Source: Acidobacteriota bacterium
GTDB lineage: Bacteria; Acidobacteriota; Terriglobia; Bryobacterales; Bryobacteraceae
Reading direction: 5' to 3'
DNA length: 64,000 bases
NCBI GenBank assembly: GCA_026394055.1
Contig: JAPKYZ010000026.1
Span: 157,354 to 221,353, forward strand
Shown here one piece after another: positions 39,922-48,354 of this stretch; position 1 is the first letter of the stretch, and each line of letters opens with the position of its first letter. The notes under the pieces were generated by a model, which saw nothing but the letters and a program-made list of their open reading frames with translations, was not told the origin of the DNA and did not search any database. The position numbers were made by a program, and so were the translations under genes.

Positions 39922-40971
39922 ATGAAGGGTGGCTTGGATTGGCGGATAGTACTCGGCGGCGTCGCCTTTGTGGCGGGAGCGTTGGGCGTGTTGATCTATC
40001 AGCAGCGCAAAGCGGCTCCCGCGCCCGCGCCCGCTCCGGCGGTTCAGTCGAGCGCGCCAGTGACCGAGCTGACGCTAGCGGGCAAGATCCGGGCCAAGCA
40101 TGTCCTGTCGGTGGCGGCGCCGATGGATGGCACGCTGGAGGGCCTGGAGGTGATGGACGGCCAGGAAGTGTTTGAAGGCCAACTGCTGGGGCGCATCCGC
40201 AATTCGACGCTCGAGACGGCGGAAGAGGAAGCGAAATTAGAGCTGGACCGCTTGCAGACCCGGCTGAACAACCTGGAAGCATCCCTGATCGCGGCGCGTC
40301 TGGAGGCCTCCCGCGCCGATGCCGACGCGGTGCGGGCCCGCAGCCAGTTCTCTGCCGCCGAGCGCACCTACCTGAAGCAGAAGAGCCTGTTCCAGGAAGG
40401 CGCCACCGCCCGCCTGACCTATGAGAAAGCCGTGAAGGAGTATGAAACGGCCAAGAGTGAATCCGAGGCCGTGGGGGAGATGACGCGCCAGGCTTCCAGC
40501 AAAATGGCCGTGGTCCAGAAAAACATCGAGGAGGCCAAGAAGCTGCTGGCCGACAAGAGCCAGGACTTGGAAGATGTGAAGTCTCAGCTGTTGGCCACGG
40601 AGGTCCATGCGCCGGTGGATGGCTTGCTGGTGGCGCACAAGGCAGGCAATGGCGATGAGGTGAAGCGCGACATGGCGGACCTGTTCCAGATCGCCACCGA
40701 TGTCGCGGAGCTGGAGCTGACGGTGGAGCTGACGCCGGCCCAAGCTCCGGTGCTGAAGCCGGGGATGTCGGCGGTGATCCAGGTGGCGGAGGCGGGCAAT
40801 CAACCCATTGCCGCGATGGTGAAGAGCGTGGAAGGCATGCTGGCAGTTCTCGAGTTCGCCGCCCCGGACGCCGCCGTCAAGCCGGGGCTGACCGCGCAGG
40901 TGCGCGTGTTCACCGTGGGGCCACCGCCGCAGCCGTTGATGCCGCCGGTGAAGCTACCGGTGAAGCCGTAG
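39922..40971 (+). CDS. HlyD/RND-type membrane-fusion (periplasmic adaptor) protein
   Basis: A 349-residue protein with one N-terminal membrane helix (WRIVLGGVAFVAGALGVLIY) and an alanine/proline linker. The biotinyl-lipoyl-like part is LSVAAPMDGTLEGLEVMDGQEVFEGQLLGRI. A long coiled coil at about residues 90-230 is full of Glu/Lys/Ala heptads, and the returning half-lipoyl is VHAPVDGLLVAHKAGNGDEV. The beta-barrel end closes the protein. It fits the adaptor of an export or efflux system, yet no ABC, RND or outer-membrane partner lies next to it. The ATG at 39922 was chosen over an earlier one at 39868, which lies before the hydrophobic helix. Confidence 0.8.
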   Translation: MKGGLDWRIVLGGVAFVAGALGVLIYQQRKAAPAPAPAPAVQSSAPVTELTLAGKIRAKHVLSVAAPMDGTLEGLEVMDGQEVFEGQLLGRIRNSTLETAEEEAKLELDRLQTRLNNLEASLIAARLEASRADADAVRARSQFSAAERTYLKQKSLFQEGATARLTYEKAVKEYETAKSESEAVGEMTRQASSKMAVVQKNIEEAKKLLADKSQDLEDVKSQLLATEVHAPVDGLLVAHKAGNGDEVKRDMADLFQIATDVAELELTVELTPAQAPVLKPGMSAVIQVAEAGNQPIAAMVKSVEGMLAVLEFAAPDAAVKPGLTAQVRVFTVGPPPQPLMPPVKLPVKP

Positions 40972-40973
40972 GG

Positions 40974-42089
40974 CTATTTCAGAGTTCTGTATTTGGCCTT
41001 GATGTTGGCCACGTTCTTGGCGGCGTTGGCCTGATAGGGCCCGGCAATTGCGGCCGACTGCTGGCTGAAGTGGAGCGCCTCCGCCAGCCGCCTCAGGTCT
41101 GGCTTGGGGACTTCGCCCATTTGATAATTCACCACGCCCAGGTGGAACAACGCGGCGGCTTTCATCTGGTCATCGGTGAGCAATGGCAGGGCCTCGCGGA
41201 GGGCAAGGTCAGCGGGAGCGGACTTGCCGGTGGTGGCTAGCGTCACGCCCGCCATCCAGTTGCCGACGCCGAGCAGGGTGCCACGGCGGCGAGTCCAATC
41301 GGCCTCAGAGAGCTGCTCCGGGCGGGGTTTGGCCTTGACTACATCGACCAAGCGCGTGGCGTAGAGCAGCGTCTTCGCGTTGTCGTTGCTCTTCATGGCT
41401 TGATCGGCCATCACCAGCAGCATCTCGTCGTTGTTGGGTTCCTGGGCGATCGCCTTTTCCGCCAGTTGGGCCGCCTTCTCGTTTTGGCCGGCTTGGCGGT
41501 AGGCGACGAACTGGGCGTTGCGCGCGCCGCTCAAGTATTGGCTTTGGGGGTTCTGGACCTCGAGCGCCGCCACCAACTGGTCCAGCGCCGGGCCGGCCGG
41601 GGCTTTTGATGTTTGATTCAGCAGGGCGTACTCACAATACTGGGCCACTTGCCGGGCGTAGTCCTGGTCAGCGCCGGTGGCGGTCTTCAGCGCTTCACGG
41701 GCCATGGCGGAGGTCTTTTGTGACCACTTCAACGCTCCGGCGGCGTCGGCCCGCTTTTCGTAACCCTTCAAGATCACCACGGCATACTCAATGTCATCCG
41801 GGTGGAGCGCCAGCAGCCTATCTCCCGCCGGAGATGCCTTATCCATCGCCCCTGCGGCGACATAGAGCGGGATCAACTGTGTGTAGACCCAAGCGGCGCC
41901 CTCATGCGTGGGAGCTATCTCGATAAATCGCTCGAGCAAAGGAAGCTTTTGCGCGTCGCCCGGGGCGGCACTGATCTCCGCCAGCAGCTTGCCGGCCGGG
42001 GTGGCCGCGTCGGCAACTACTTGGTACTTTTGAGCCAATAGTCCTGTACCGAAAATGGTGACCAGCAAACCAGCACGCCACAGATTCAT
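40974..42089 (-). CDS. Tetratricopeptide-like repeat protein, exported
   Basis: A 371-residue protein with a signal peptide (LWRAGLLVTIFGTGLLAQ). Alpha-helical repeats of about 34 residues run through most of it (AAWVYTQLIPLYVAAGAMDKAS; NAQFVAYRQAGQNEKAAQLAEKAIAQEPNNDEMLL; AALFHLGVVNYQMGEVPKPDLRRLAEALHFS), the pattern of TPR. No catalytic motif is present; TPRs bind partner proteins. The ATG at 42089 was chosen. It converges tightly on the membrane-fusion protein gene (2-base gap). Partner and process unknown. Confidence 0.8.
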   Translation of the reverse strand: MNLWRAGLLVTIFGTGLLAQKYQVVADAATPAGKLLAEISAAPGDAQKLPLLERFIEIAPTHEGAAWVYTQLIPLYVAAGAMDKASPAGDRLLALHPDDIEYAVVILKGYEKRADAAGALKWSQKTSAMAREALKTATGADQDYARQVAQYCEYALLNQTSKAPAGPALDQLVAALEVQNPQSQYLSGARNAQFVAYRQAGQNEKAAQLAEKAIAQEPNNDEMLLVMADQAMKSNDNAKTLLYATRLVDVVKAKPRPEQLSEADWTRRRGTLLGVGNWMAGVTLATTGKSAPADLALREALPLLTDDQMKAAALFHLGVVNYQMGEVPKPDLRRLAEALHFSQQSAAIAGPYQANAAKNVANIKAKYRTLK

Positions 42090-42125
42090 CGATTCCACTT
42101 GTCCTGCCGTGTATTATAGATTTCG

Positions 42126-43211
42126 GTGATCTTTCCGACAACCTATGAATTAACGCTGGCGCTCGGCATTCTGGCGATGCTTTGCTGGGGCTGCTGGGCG
42201 AGCACGTTCAAGTTGGCCGGCCCTAAGTGGCGGTTTGAACTGTTTTATTTTGATTTTGCCTTTGGTGCACTGGTAGCGGCACTGCTCGTGGCGTTTACCT
42301 TTGGCAGCATGGGCGATGAGTTGAGCTTTGCCGATAACGTTCTGATTGCCGGTAAGCGGCAGATTGCCTTCGCTTTGGCGGCAGGCGCGGTGTTTAACTT
42401 GGCCAACATGCTGCTGCTGGCGGGCGTCTCGATTGCCGGCCTGTCGGTGGCCTTCCCGCTGAGCCTGGGCTTAGCCGCGGCCATCGGCATCATCAGCAAG
42501 CAGATCGGCAGCACCGTGGGCAACGTGCCGTTTGTCTACGGCAGCGCAGCGTTGCTGCTGGTGGGCGTGATTGTGGCCGCGATGCTGGCCTCCTCCACTA
42601 AACCCGTCGCGGCCCCAGTGGTGGCCGGACGCAATGCGAACCTCAAATCATCCTCCTCTGGCGGATCGCTGAAGGGCGTGATTGTCAGTGTCGTCAGCGG
42701 GATTCTGCTGGCCGCGGCCAGCCCGCTGGTCTCCCTTGCCCGGGATGAGGGTTCGGAGCTGGGCTTGGGGGCGTACGCACTGTTGGTCTTCATGGCGGTG
42801 GGTATCTTCCTGTCCACCCTGGTGTTTAATCTCTACTTCATCAACCTGCCCGTGCACGGCGAGGCGTTGGAACTGGGTGCCTACCTGAAAGGCGGGCTGT
42901 TCCAGCATCTGGCCGGCATTCTCGGTGGCCTGCTGTGGTGCGGCGGGACCATCGCCAACTTTGTGGCGGCCAGTCCAGCGGGAGCGGCCTTGGTTCCCGC
43001 GGCCATCACCGGCGCGTTGGGGCAAGGCGGCATGGTGTTGAGTGCCTTGTTGGGTTTGCTGATCTGGCGGGAGCTGAAAGGGGCTTCGGGCCGCGCCTCC
43101 ATCCTGAGCGTCCTGATGTTGCTGCTGCTGATTGGCGGCATCGGCCTGATGGCCCTCTATCCGGCCACCCCCACCGCCGCAGCCCCCGCCGCGCCCACCC
43201 GGACCCCGTAA
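42126..43211 (+). CDS. DMT-superfamily membrane transporter (sugar/ureide permease-like)
   Basis: A 361-residue membrane protein with about ten hydrophobic segments. The N-terminal LGILAMLCWGCWASTFKLAGPKWRFELFYFDFAFGALVAALLVAFTFGS resembles the glucose/ribose uptake and plant ureide permease branch of the DMT superfamily, which has the first-segment pattern of GCW(A/G)S. The last segment is followed by a proline/alanine tail. It starts at GTG 42126, just upstream of a divergent TPR gene with a 36-base gap. Substrate is inferred as a small solute such as a sugar or nucleobase; no direct evidence. Confidence 0.8.
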   Translation: MIFPTTYELTLALGILAMLCWGCWASTFKLAGPKWRFELFYFDFAFGALVAALLVAFTFGSMGDELSFADNVLIAGKRQIAFALAAGAVFNLANMLLLAGVSIAGLSVAFPLSLGLAAAIGIISKQIGSTVGNVPFVYGSAALLLVGVIVAAMLASSTKPVAAPVVAGRNANLKSSSSGGSLKGVIVSVVSGILLAAASPLVSLARDEGSELGLGAYALLVFMAVGIFLSTLVFNLYFINLPVHGEALELGAYLKGGLFQHLAGILGGLLWCGGTIANFVAASPAGAALVPAAITGALGQGGMVLSALLGLLIWRELKGASGRASILSVLMLLLLIGGIGLMALYPATPTAAAPAAPTRTP

Positions 43212-43254
43212 GCCCCTCAGCGGGTTTGCGACCACTTCCTTTCGCTGCCCGATC

Positions 43255-43319
43255 AGCCCCATGCGTAAGCTTGGGGCTTTTTCGTTGACCGAAGAAGCCC
43301 CAAGCTTACGCATGGAGCT
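43255..43319. repeat. Dispersed palindromic repeat, copy 3
   Basis: Same arms as at 2713 and 25619: AGCCCCATGCGTAAGCTT at the left and a near-exact complement at the right, with one changed base (GCATGGAGCT). It lies between the converging DMT transporter and AlaX genes, where it could act as a bidirectional terminator. Confidence 0.9.
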
Positions 43320-43347
43320 GAGGGCCTGCGGATTGCCTGATCCCGCG

Positions 43348-44427
43348 CTACCCGGCTTCGGGCAAGCGGAGCAGCATGGTGGCGGCCTGTTCAGGGTCCG
43401 CCACTGAGCCCTGGGCGAGCGTACGTCCACCACCGCCGCGCGTCACCAATGGCTTGATGGCCGCCGCGGCATCAACGCCCGCGTCGGGCGAAACGGCCAG
43501 CACCAATGAGTCCGCCGAGATGGCCAGATAGAGGCTCCGCGGCCCGCCCGCAAAGGCCACGGCTTCAGCGCGAGTATTCTCATCAATGCCGCGCCGCAGA
43601 TGACGGCGCAGACCGTCTGGCGAAGGCGCGGTCTCGTGATAGAGCCGGACGCCAGAGAGCGTGGCATTTTCGGCGCTCATCTTTTTGAGCGATGCCGTCA
43701 GGGTGGCCGCACGGCCTTCCGCCGACGCCAGATCGCGGCGCCAATTACGGGTCCAGGTTAAGGCGCGTTGGCCGCAGACGAAGCTGAGCCGGGTGGTCTG
43801 GCGGACCTTCTCCGTGGCGCCCAGCAGCAGCATCCCGATCTCGCCGGTCCGGCGGACGTGGGTGCCCCCACAAGCGCTGCGGTCGAGACCCGCGATCTCG
43901 ACAATGCGCAGAATGCCGGAGCGCTCAGACGCCTTCCGTAGACCCTGAGCCGTGGCGGCGTCCTCATAAGTGACCAGCACGGGACGGTTGGCGACAATTT
44001 CAGCATTGGCCCGTTGCTCGACTTGCTCCAGGAGATCGGCGCTGATGGACGGCGTGGCCAGATCGATGGTGCAGCTTTCGGCGCCTAAATGGAAGCTGAC
44101 GGTGGCCAGCCCGAACCGCTCCGCCAGCACGGCCGACAGCAGGTGCTGGCCGGTGTGTTGCTGCATGTGGTCAAAGCGGCGCGCCCAATCGACGCTGCCG
44201 GTGACGGGGCCGGAGGCGATGGGTTCGGCCAGCAGGTGGGCGACGCGGTCCTCTTCGTCCACTACTTCGAGGATGGGCACACCGTTCAGCGTGCCCAGGT
44301 CGTAGGGCTGCCCGCCGGAAGTGGGGTAGAGCGCCGTCCGGTCCAGATAAACGCGATCCCCGGCATTCAAGGCCGTGGCCTCAAATGCCGTGAGATAGCT
44401 GTCTTGGTAGTACAGGCGCTCCGTCAT
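43348..44427 (-). CDS. Alanyl-tRNA editing protein AlaX (long form)
   Basis: A 359-residue stand-alone editing protein that removes serine or glycine mis-attached to tRNA-Ala, in the cytoplasm. The first zinc pair is in MQQHTGQHLLSA. The second pair is in ACGGTHVRRTGEIG, with the N-terminal YPTSGGQPYDLG as expected for the AlaRS-like beta-barrel. The C-terminal 150 residues resemble the DHHA1 domain (LYHETAPSPDGLRRHL ... GVDAAAAIKPLVTRGGGG), as in the long AlaX class. It follows the TIGR03437 gene by five bases on the same strand. Confidence 0.93.
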   Translation of the reverse strand: MTERLYYQDSYLTAFEATALNAGDRVYLDRTALYPTSGGQPYDLGTLNGVPILEVVDEEDRVAHLLAEPIASGPVTGSVDWARRFDHMQQHTGQHLLSAVLAERFGLATVSFHLGAESCTIDLATPSISADLLEQVEQRANAEIVANRPVLVTYEDAATAQGLRKASERSGILRIVEIAGLDRSACGGTHVRRTGEIGMLLLGATEKVRQTTRLSFVCGQRALTWTRNWRRDLASAEGRAATLTASLKKMSAENATLSGVRLYHETAPSPDGLRRHLRRGIDENTRAEAVAFAGGPRSLYLAISADSLVLAVSPDAGVDAAAAIKPLVTRGGGGRTLAQGSVADPEQAATMLLRLPEAG

Positions 44428-44432
44428 CGCGC

Positions 44433-46163
44433 TTAGCGGATCTGCATCAGCACGGAGTTGCTGGAGACGCCGTTGATCGACAGGCGGACCGGGACAAAGC
44501 TGCCGGTCAAACCCGCGGGCACGGTGAAGTTGATCTGGTAGAGACCCGTAAAGGGAGGCGCCAGACCGACGAAGTCCGGGCGAACCGGAATGCCGCCGCT
44601 GCCCAGAGGTCCCGAGCCGCCGCCAAAGATCACTTGCACCGTGCCCGGCACCCGCAGCAGCGGATCGACGGTGGAGGGCGCACCGGTGATGGCGGGCGGA
44701 TTGGTCTGCCCCAGGCCGACGGCGTACATCACCATGGAATCCCCCGCCGCGGCGGCACGGATGCTGTAGCCCGGAATCGTGATCGCCGGGGGCAGGGGCG
44801 CCGCCAGCTCATTGTTGAACAGGATCAGGCCGTATTCGGTGGCTCCGACGCCGCGCCAATCCATGATGCGGGGCGCGCGCTCCACCACTTGAACGGTGAC
44901 GGCATTGCTCCCTACGCCATCGCGCAACACCTGCACGGAGGCTTCTCCCGCGCGAGTCTCGTACGGCATCTGGAAGTTGATCTGGTTGTAGTTGGCAAAG
45001 TAGAGCGGTGCGCTGACGCCATTGACATAGACCGCGATGCCACCCAGCTCCCGCGGCCAAGTGGTGTCGTACGCATTGTCACCTTTGGTGTAGAAATGCT
45101 CGCCCTTCAGCGCGACAATCGCACCTTGGCCGACGTTATCGCCGGGAACGTAATCGGCATTGTTCAACACCTGCCCGGCAAACACGGTAGGACGGGTGGT
45201 GGGCAGCACAGTGAGCGCGACATTGAACAGCCCAAGACTGTTCGCCGAGTTATTACCCACCGTGATCGCCCCGGTGTAGTTTCCGGGCGCCAGGCCCGTG
45301 GGGTCCGCCACTACTTCCACCAGACCGGCGCCAGCCAGTACGGTCGCCTTCAGCCATCCGGTGGGCACCGACGCCACCTGGACCGCGCCCAGTGTCAGCG
45401 TGCCCAGCCCAACATTCTTGTAAGCCAGATACTGCTTTTGCGGCGCGGCGCCCTGGATGACGCGGTACTGAATGCGTTCCGTCTCGGCCGGGGTCCAGCT
45501 CAAAATCGGCTGGGTAGTGGTGCGGAGGGTGACCCGGGTGGTCTTGTTTTCGATAGCCGCACCGCCCGCGATGGTGATGTTCGCGTTCTGGAGCTGCTCG
45601 CCGGTCACCGAAGAGCGGCCGGTGATCTTGTAGCGGCGGGGGAAGACGAAGGTGCCGGCGCTATCGAGGGTGACGGTGAGGAAGGCCGAATCCGAGGTGA
45701 CCGTCGCTGCGCCATTGGTAGTGAAGGTGGTGGACGCCGTGCCGCCCGGGGGCACCACGAGAGTGGCGGGTGACGCCAGAGGACCGCCCACTTGCAGCAC
45801 CACCGTGATCGATTGCGGCGCGTCCCAGGCGTTCGGGTCAGAAAGGGTGACGCTCGCGGTCCGGATGCCGGCGGTGAGGCCCGTGGCATTGAAGGCGACG
45901 GTGACCGGGATGCAGGTGCCGGTGCGCGTGGTGCAAGCGCGGCTGGCTCCGGCGGTGGCCGTGGCCCAAGTCTCCGTGGAGCTGAAGGTGAGATTCAGAG
46001 CGCCATCGCCCGCATTCCAAACCTCGATCACTTGCGAGGATGACGCCCCGGCGGCGATCGACACTGGGCCGACGGTGGTGGTAGCCAGACGCAGCTTAGG
46101 CGCCGCCCAGAGCGCGGCCGAGAACAGAGCGATCAACAACGAAGATTTCAACATGGTTCGCAT
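44433..46163 (-). CDS. Secreted protein with TIGR03437-type C-terminal domain
   Basis: A 576-residue exported protein. The signal peptide is at the start (SSLLIALFSAALWAAP). Two immunoglobulin- or BACON-like beta domains follow (SIAAGASSSQVIEVWNAGDGALNLTF; QYRVIQGAAPQKQYLAYKNVG). The C-terminal 230 residues match the TIGR03437 pattern: GIAVYVNGVSAPLYFANYNQINFQMPYETRAGEASVQV, then YAVGLGQTNPP and LYQINFTVPAGLTGSFVPVRLSINGVSSNSV. This domain is a hallmark of Solibacter-type genomes and has unknown function. The ATG at 46163 was chosen. It is followed by alaX after five bases and preceded by nuoA at a distance of 75 bases. Confidence 0.85.
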   Translation of the reverse strand: MRTMLKSSLLIALFSAALWAAPKLRLATTTVGPVSIAAGASSSQVIEVWNAGDGALNLTFSSTETWATATAGASRACTTRTGTCIPVTVAFNATGLTAGIRTASVTLSDPNAWDAPQSITVVLQVGGPLASPATLVVPPGGTASTTFTTNGAATVTSDSAFLTVTLDSAGTFVFPRRYKITGRSSVTGEQLQNANITIAGGAAIENKTTRVTLRTTTQPILSWTPAETERIQYRVIQGAAPQKQYLAYKNVGLGTLTLGAVQVASVPTGWLKATVLAGAGLVEVVADPTGLAPGNYTGAITVGNNSANSLGLFNVALTVLPTTRPTVFAGQVLNNADYVPGDNVGQGAIVALKGEHFYTKGDNAYDTTWPRELGGIAVYVNGVSAPLYFANYNQINFQMPYETRAGEASVQVLRDGVGSNAVTVQVVERAPRIMDWRGVGATEYGLILFNNELAAPLPPAITIPGYSIRAAAAGDSMVMYAVGLGQTNPPAITGAPSTVDPLLRVPGTVQVIFGGGSGPLGSGGIPVRPDFVGLAPPFTGLYQINFTVPAGLTGSFVPVRLSINGVSSNSVLMQIR

Positions 46164-46238
46164 AAACGGAATAATCCTTTGGAAGCGGAAGGACGCGGGC
46201 GGATCAGGCAGCAGCCGGAGCATCGTGGTGAGGCCTTT

Positions 46239-46595
46239 CTAGACCCATTTCAAGGCGCCACGGCGGTAAGCCCACACATATCCCAGCACGAGAATGGCCA
46301 AAAACACCCCCATCTCAGCCACCCCAAACCAGCCCAGTTGCCGGTAGCGCACCGCCCAGGGGTAGAGGAAGACGGTCTCTACATCGAAGATAACGAACAA
46401 GATCGCCACGATGTAGAAGCGTACCGAATAGCGGCCGCGGGCGGTGGATTCAGCCGGGATTCCACACTCGTAGGCCTCCTGTTTGACCAACCCTGGCTGC
46501 GCCGGACGGATCAGGCGCACCGCCACCAGTGTGACCGTTGGGAACAGGATGGAGACAATTAGAAACAGAAAGATCGGCAGGTAGCCATCCGGCAT
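46239..46595 (-). CDS. nuoA: NADH-quinone oxidoreductase subunit A
   Basis: A 118-residue membrane subunit of respiratory complex I with three hydrophobic segments. The conserved loop YECGIPAESTARGRYSVRFYIVAILFVIFDVETVFLYPWA is present with the acidic residues FDVE. It is normally the first gene of the nuo operon, but no nuoB follows: downstream is the TIGR03437 gene. The sequence itself is intact, so this looks like a lone or displaced subunit. The divergent cysE gene begins 54 bases away. Confidence 0.95.
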   Translation of the reverse strand: MPDGYLPIFLFLIVSILFPTVTLVAVRLIRPAQPGLVKQEAYECGIPAESTARGRYSVRFYIVAILFVIFDVETVFLYPWAVRYRQLGWFGVAEMGVFLAILVLGYVWAYRRGALKWV

Positions 46596-46648
46596 AATTC
46601 GTCTTTAGGTTAGCATCCAAAACCGCAATGAGATAATCGAACAGTCAC

Positions 46649-47290
46649 ATGCTGGGGGCCATCCGCGAGCAGATTGAGACCGTATTCCGGGAAGACCCGG
46701 CCGCGCACAGCGTGGTCGAAATTCTCACCTGCTACCCCGGCGTCCACGCCATCCTGCTCCACCGGCTTTCTCACAAGCTCTACCTCTGGGACTGGCCTCT
46801 GCTTCCCCGGCTGATCTCCCAGCTCTCCCGCTGGCTGACCGGCATCGAGATCCACCCCGGCGCCAAGATCGGCCGCCGGTTCTTCATCGACCACGGCATG
46901 GGCGTGGTGATCGGCGAAACCGCGGAACTGGGCGACGACGTCCTGCTGTACCAGGGCGTCACCCTAGGCGGCACCGGCAAGGAGCGCGGCAAGCGCCACC
47001 CAACGCTGGGCAATCGCGTGGTGGTTGGTACAGGCGCCAAGGTGCTGGGCAACATCACGATTGGCAATTCGGTCAAGATTGGCGCGGGCAGCGTTGTCGT
47101 GACGCCGGTGCCCGATGGATCAACGGTGGTGGGTATCCCCGGCCGCGTGGTCCGCACCTGGGGTGACAACCCGGCCGACCTGGAACACGGCCGCCTGCCG
47201 GACCCGGACCGGGAGGCGCTGGAGGATCTGAAGGCTCGGGTGGCGGAGCTCGAAAGAGCGCTGGCGGAGCGGCGCGGGCAGGCGCAGTGA
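46649..47290 (+). CDS. cysE: Serine O-acetyltransferase
   Basis: Makes O-acetylserine from serine and acetyl-CoA, the first step of cysteine biosynthesis. The 213-residue protein has the N-terminal helical domain ([21 protein letters not shown]). A left-handed beta-helix of hexapeptide repeats runs [44 protein letters not shown] with the catalytic Asp/His pair in [11 protein letters not shown]. The C-terminus is a coiled coil ([19 protein letters not shown]). A GATAAT box lies 12 bases upstream of the ATG. It is single, divergent from nuoA, and followed by a terminator hairpin. Confidence 0.93.
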   Translation: MLGAIREQIETVFREDPAAHSVVEILTCYPGVHAILLHRLSHKLYLWDWPLLPRLISQLSRWLTGIEIHPGAKIGRRFFIDHGMGVVIGETAELGDDVLLYQGVTLGGTGKERGKRHPTLGNRVVVGTGAKVLGNITIGNSVKIGAGSVVVTPVPDGSTVVGIPGRVVRTWGDNPADLEHGRLPDPDREALEDLKARVAELERALAERRGQAQ

Positions 47291-47297
47291 GGCGGGG

Positions 47298-47324
47298 TAG
47301 CCTTCGTCGAAGCAACGAAGGCTA
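47298..47324. terminator. Hairpin between cysE and the DUF6454-like gene
   Basis: Perfect 10-base arms TAGCCTTCGT and ACGAAGGCTA around a 7-base loop, eight bases after the cysE stop. No clear T-run follows on the plus strand, but the stem is strong. Confidence 0.6.
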
Positions 47325-47360
47325 TGCGGGAGCCTGACCCTGTAGCGGGAATGTCGGCAG

Positions 47361-47385
47361 CCCGCTCCTGCTGGTCGCGGCTCGG
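47361..47385 (+). repeat. Diverged relative of the 26-base repeat
   Basis: This 25-base segment begins CCCGCTCCTGCTGG and ends TCGCGGCTCGG. It shares the CCGCTCC start and GTCGCGGCTCGG end with the 26-base repeat at 30267 and 37859 but differs in the middle. Confidence 0.5.
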
Positions 47386-47392
47386 TTTCGGG

Positions 47393-48124
47393 CTACCGCG
47401 TGTTCATGGGCGGCAGGTCGAACACAAACAGTCGGCTGCGGCCGTCTTCGGGGAGCAGGTAGAGGCGGTCGCCTTTGATGGTCATGCCTTCTTGGGTGTA
47501 GGGGACGCCGCGGTCGGTTCTGCCGGCGATGATGCGGCGGACTAGTTTGAGCGTGCCGGGGTCTAGCCAGTCGATGACGAACTCGGTTTTGCCGCGCAGG
47601 CCGCCGCCGACCAGCAGGCCGCGGGAGAACTTTAGGTCCTGGTAGCCGGTGCCGCCGACGTTGTCGCGCGGCGTTTTGGTGCGGAGGTCGTAGATCTGCC
47701 GCGCGTCCCAGTTGGCGCCCCACAACTGCGGCCCGATGGCGATGGCGCCGATGTGGTCGGCGATGTCGAGGGTCTCTTCTACCTCCAGCGAGGACTTGTC
47801 CAGCCGCAGGATGGTGGAGCTGCTCTTGGGGCGGTACTCGGCTACGGGCACCCAGAGCGAGTTCTTGTCGAGCGTGATGCCGCCGGGGTGATACTGGACG
47901 CCGCGCGTGACGTCGGCGGTCCGCAGCAACTTGCCGGAGGAGAGTTCGAACTTGTGGACGCGGCCGCGCTTTTCCTTGCGCTGCACCTCGCTGACCCAGA
48001 GGCGATTGGCTTCAACGTCGATGCCCTGAACATGGTCCAGCTCGGTCTGAAGTTCGACGATGTACTTGGGCGCGGGGAGATCTTCGGCCACGCTCAGCAG
48101 GGTTAGCAGGATGGGGAGCAGCAT
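47393..48124 (-). CDS. Exported propeller-like protein (DUF6454-like)
   Basis: A 243-residue protein with an N-terminal signal (LLPILLTLLSVA). It continues with repeated beta segments: DHVQGIDVEANRLWVSEVQRK, RGVQYHPGGITLDKNSLWVPVAEYRP, DHIGAIAIGPQLWGANWDARQIYDLRTKT. The DHVQGI, YHPGG and WVP patterns fit a beta-propeller family that I recall as DUF6454, function unknown. The ATG at 48124 was chosen because residues before it do not look like a protein start; an ATG at 48166 is an alternative. It is the only gene between the cysE terminator and the cloverleaf-like element upstream. Confidence 0.65.
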   Translation of the reverse strand: MLLPILLTLLSVAEDLPAPKYIVELQTELDHVQGIDVEANRLWVSEVQRKEKRGRVHKFELSSGKLLRTADVTRGVQYHPGGITLDKNSLWVPVAEYRPKSSSTILRLDKSSLEVEETLDIADHIGAIAIGPQLWGANWDARQIYDLRTKTPRDNVGGTGYQDLKFSRGLLVGGGLRGKTEFVIDWLDPGTLKLVRRIIAGRTDRGVPYTQEGMTIKGDRLYLLPEDGRSRLFVFDLPPMNTR

Positions 48125-48187
48125 CGCTTCTTTCAGTGTAGTGCGGCACTGGCGAATCTCGATCATGAGAGGAGATTGAGGACCGGT

Positions 48188-48326
48188 GTGGCGCAGGCCT
48201 TCAGCCTGCAGCGGGACTGGAGTCCCGCCCGGGTTCACGGCAGATGCCTCCGCCGCAGGCATTTTTCAGCCTCCCGCCACCCCGAGGCGGAATGAATTCC
48301 GCCTGCAGGCTGACAGCCTGCGCCAC
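48188..48326. repeat. Cloverleaf-like nested palindrome
   Basis: Outer arms of 24 bases (48188-48211 and 48303-48326) are inverted repeats matching at 22 of 24 positions. They enclose three inner hairpins: GCGGGACT/AGTCCCGC (48211-48228), ATGCCT/AGGCAT (48244-48262, followed by five Ts), and AGGCGGAAT/ATTCCGCCT (48285-48304). No coding frame makes sense here. It lies upstream of the DUF6454-like gene and downstream of an M20 peptidase gene. Confidence 0.85.
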
Positions 48327-48354
48327 CACGGAACCGCTAGATCTGGCGCGGCTC

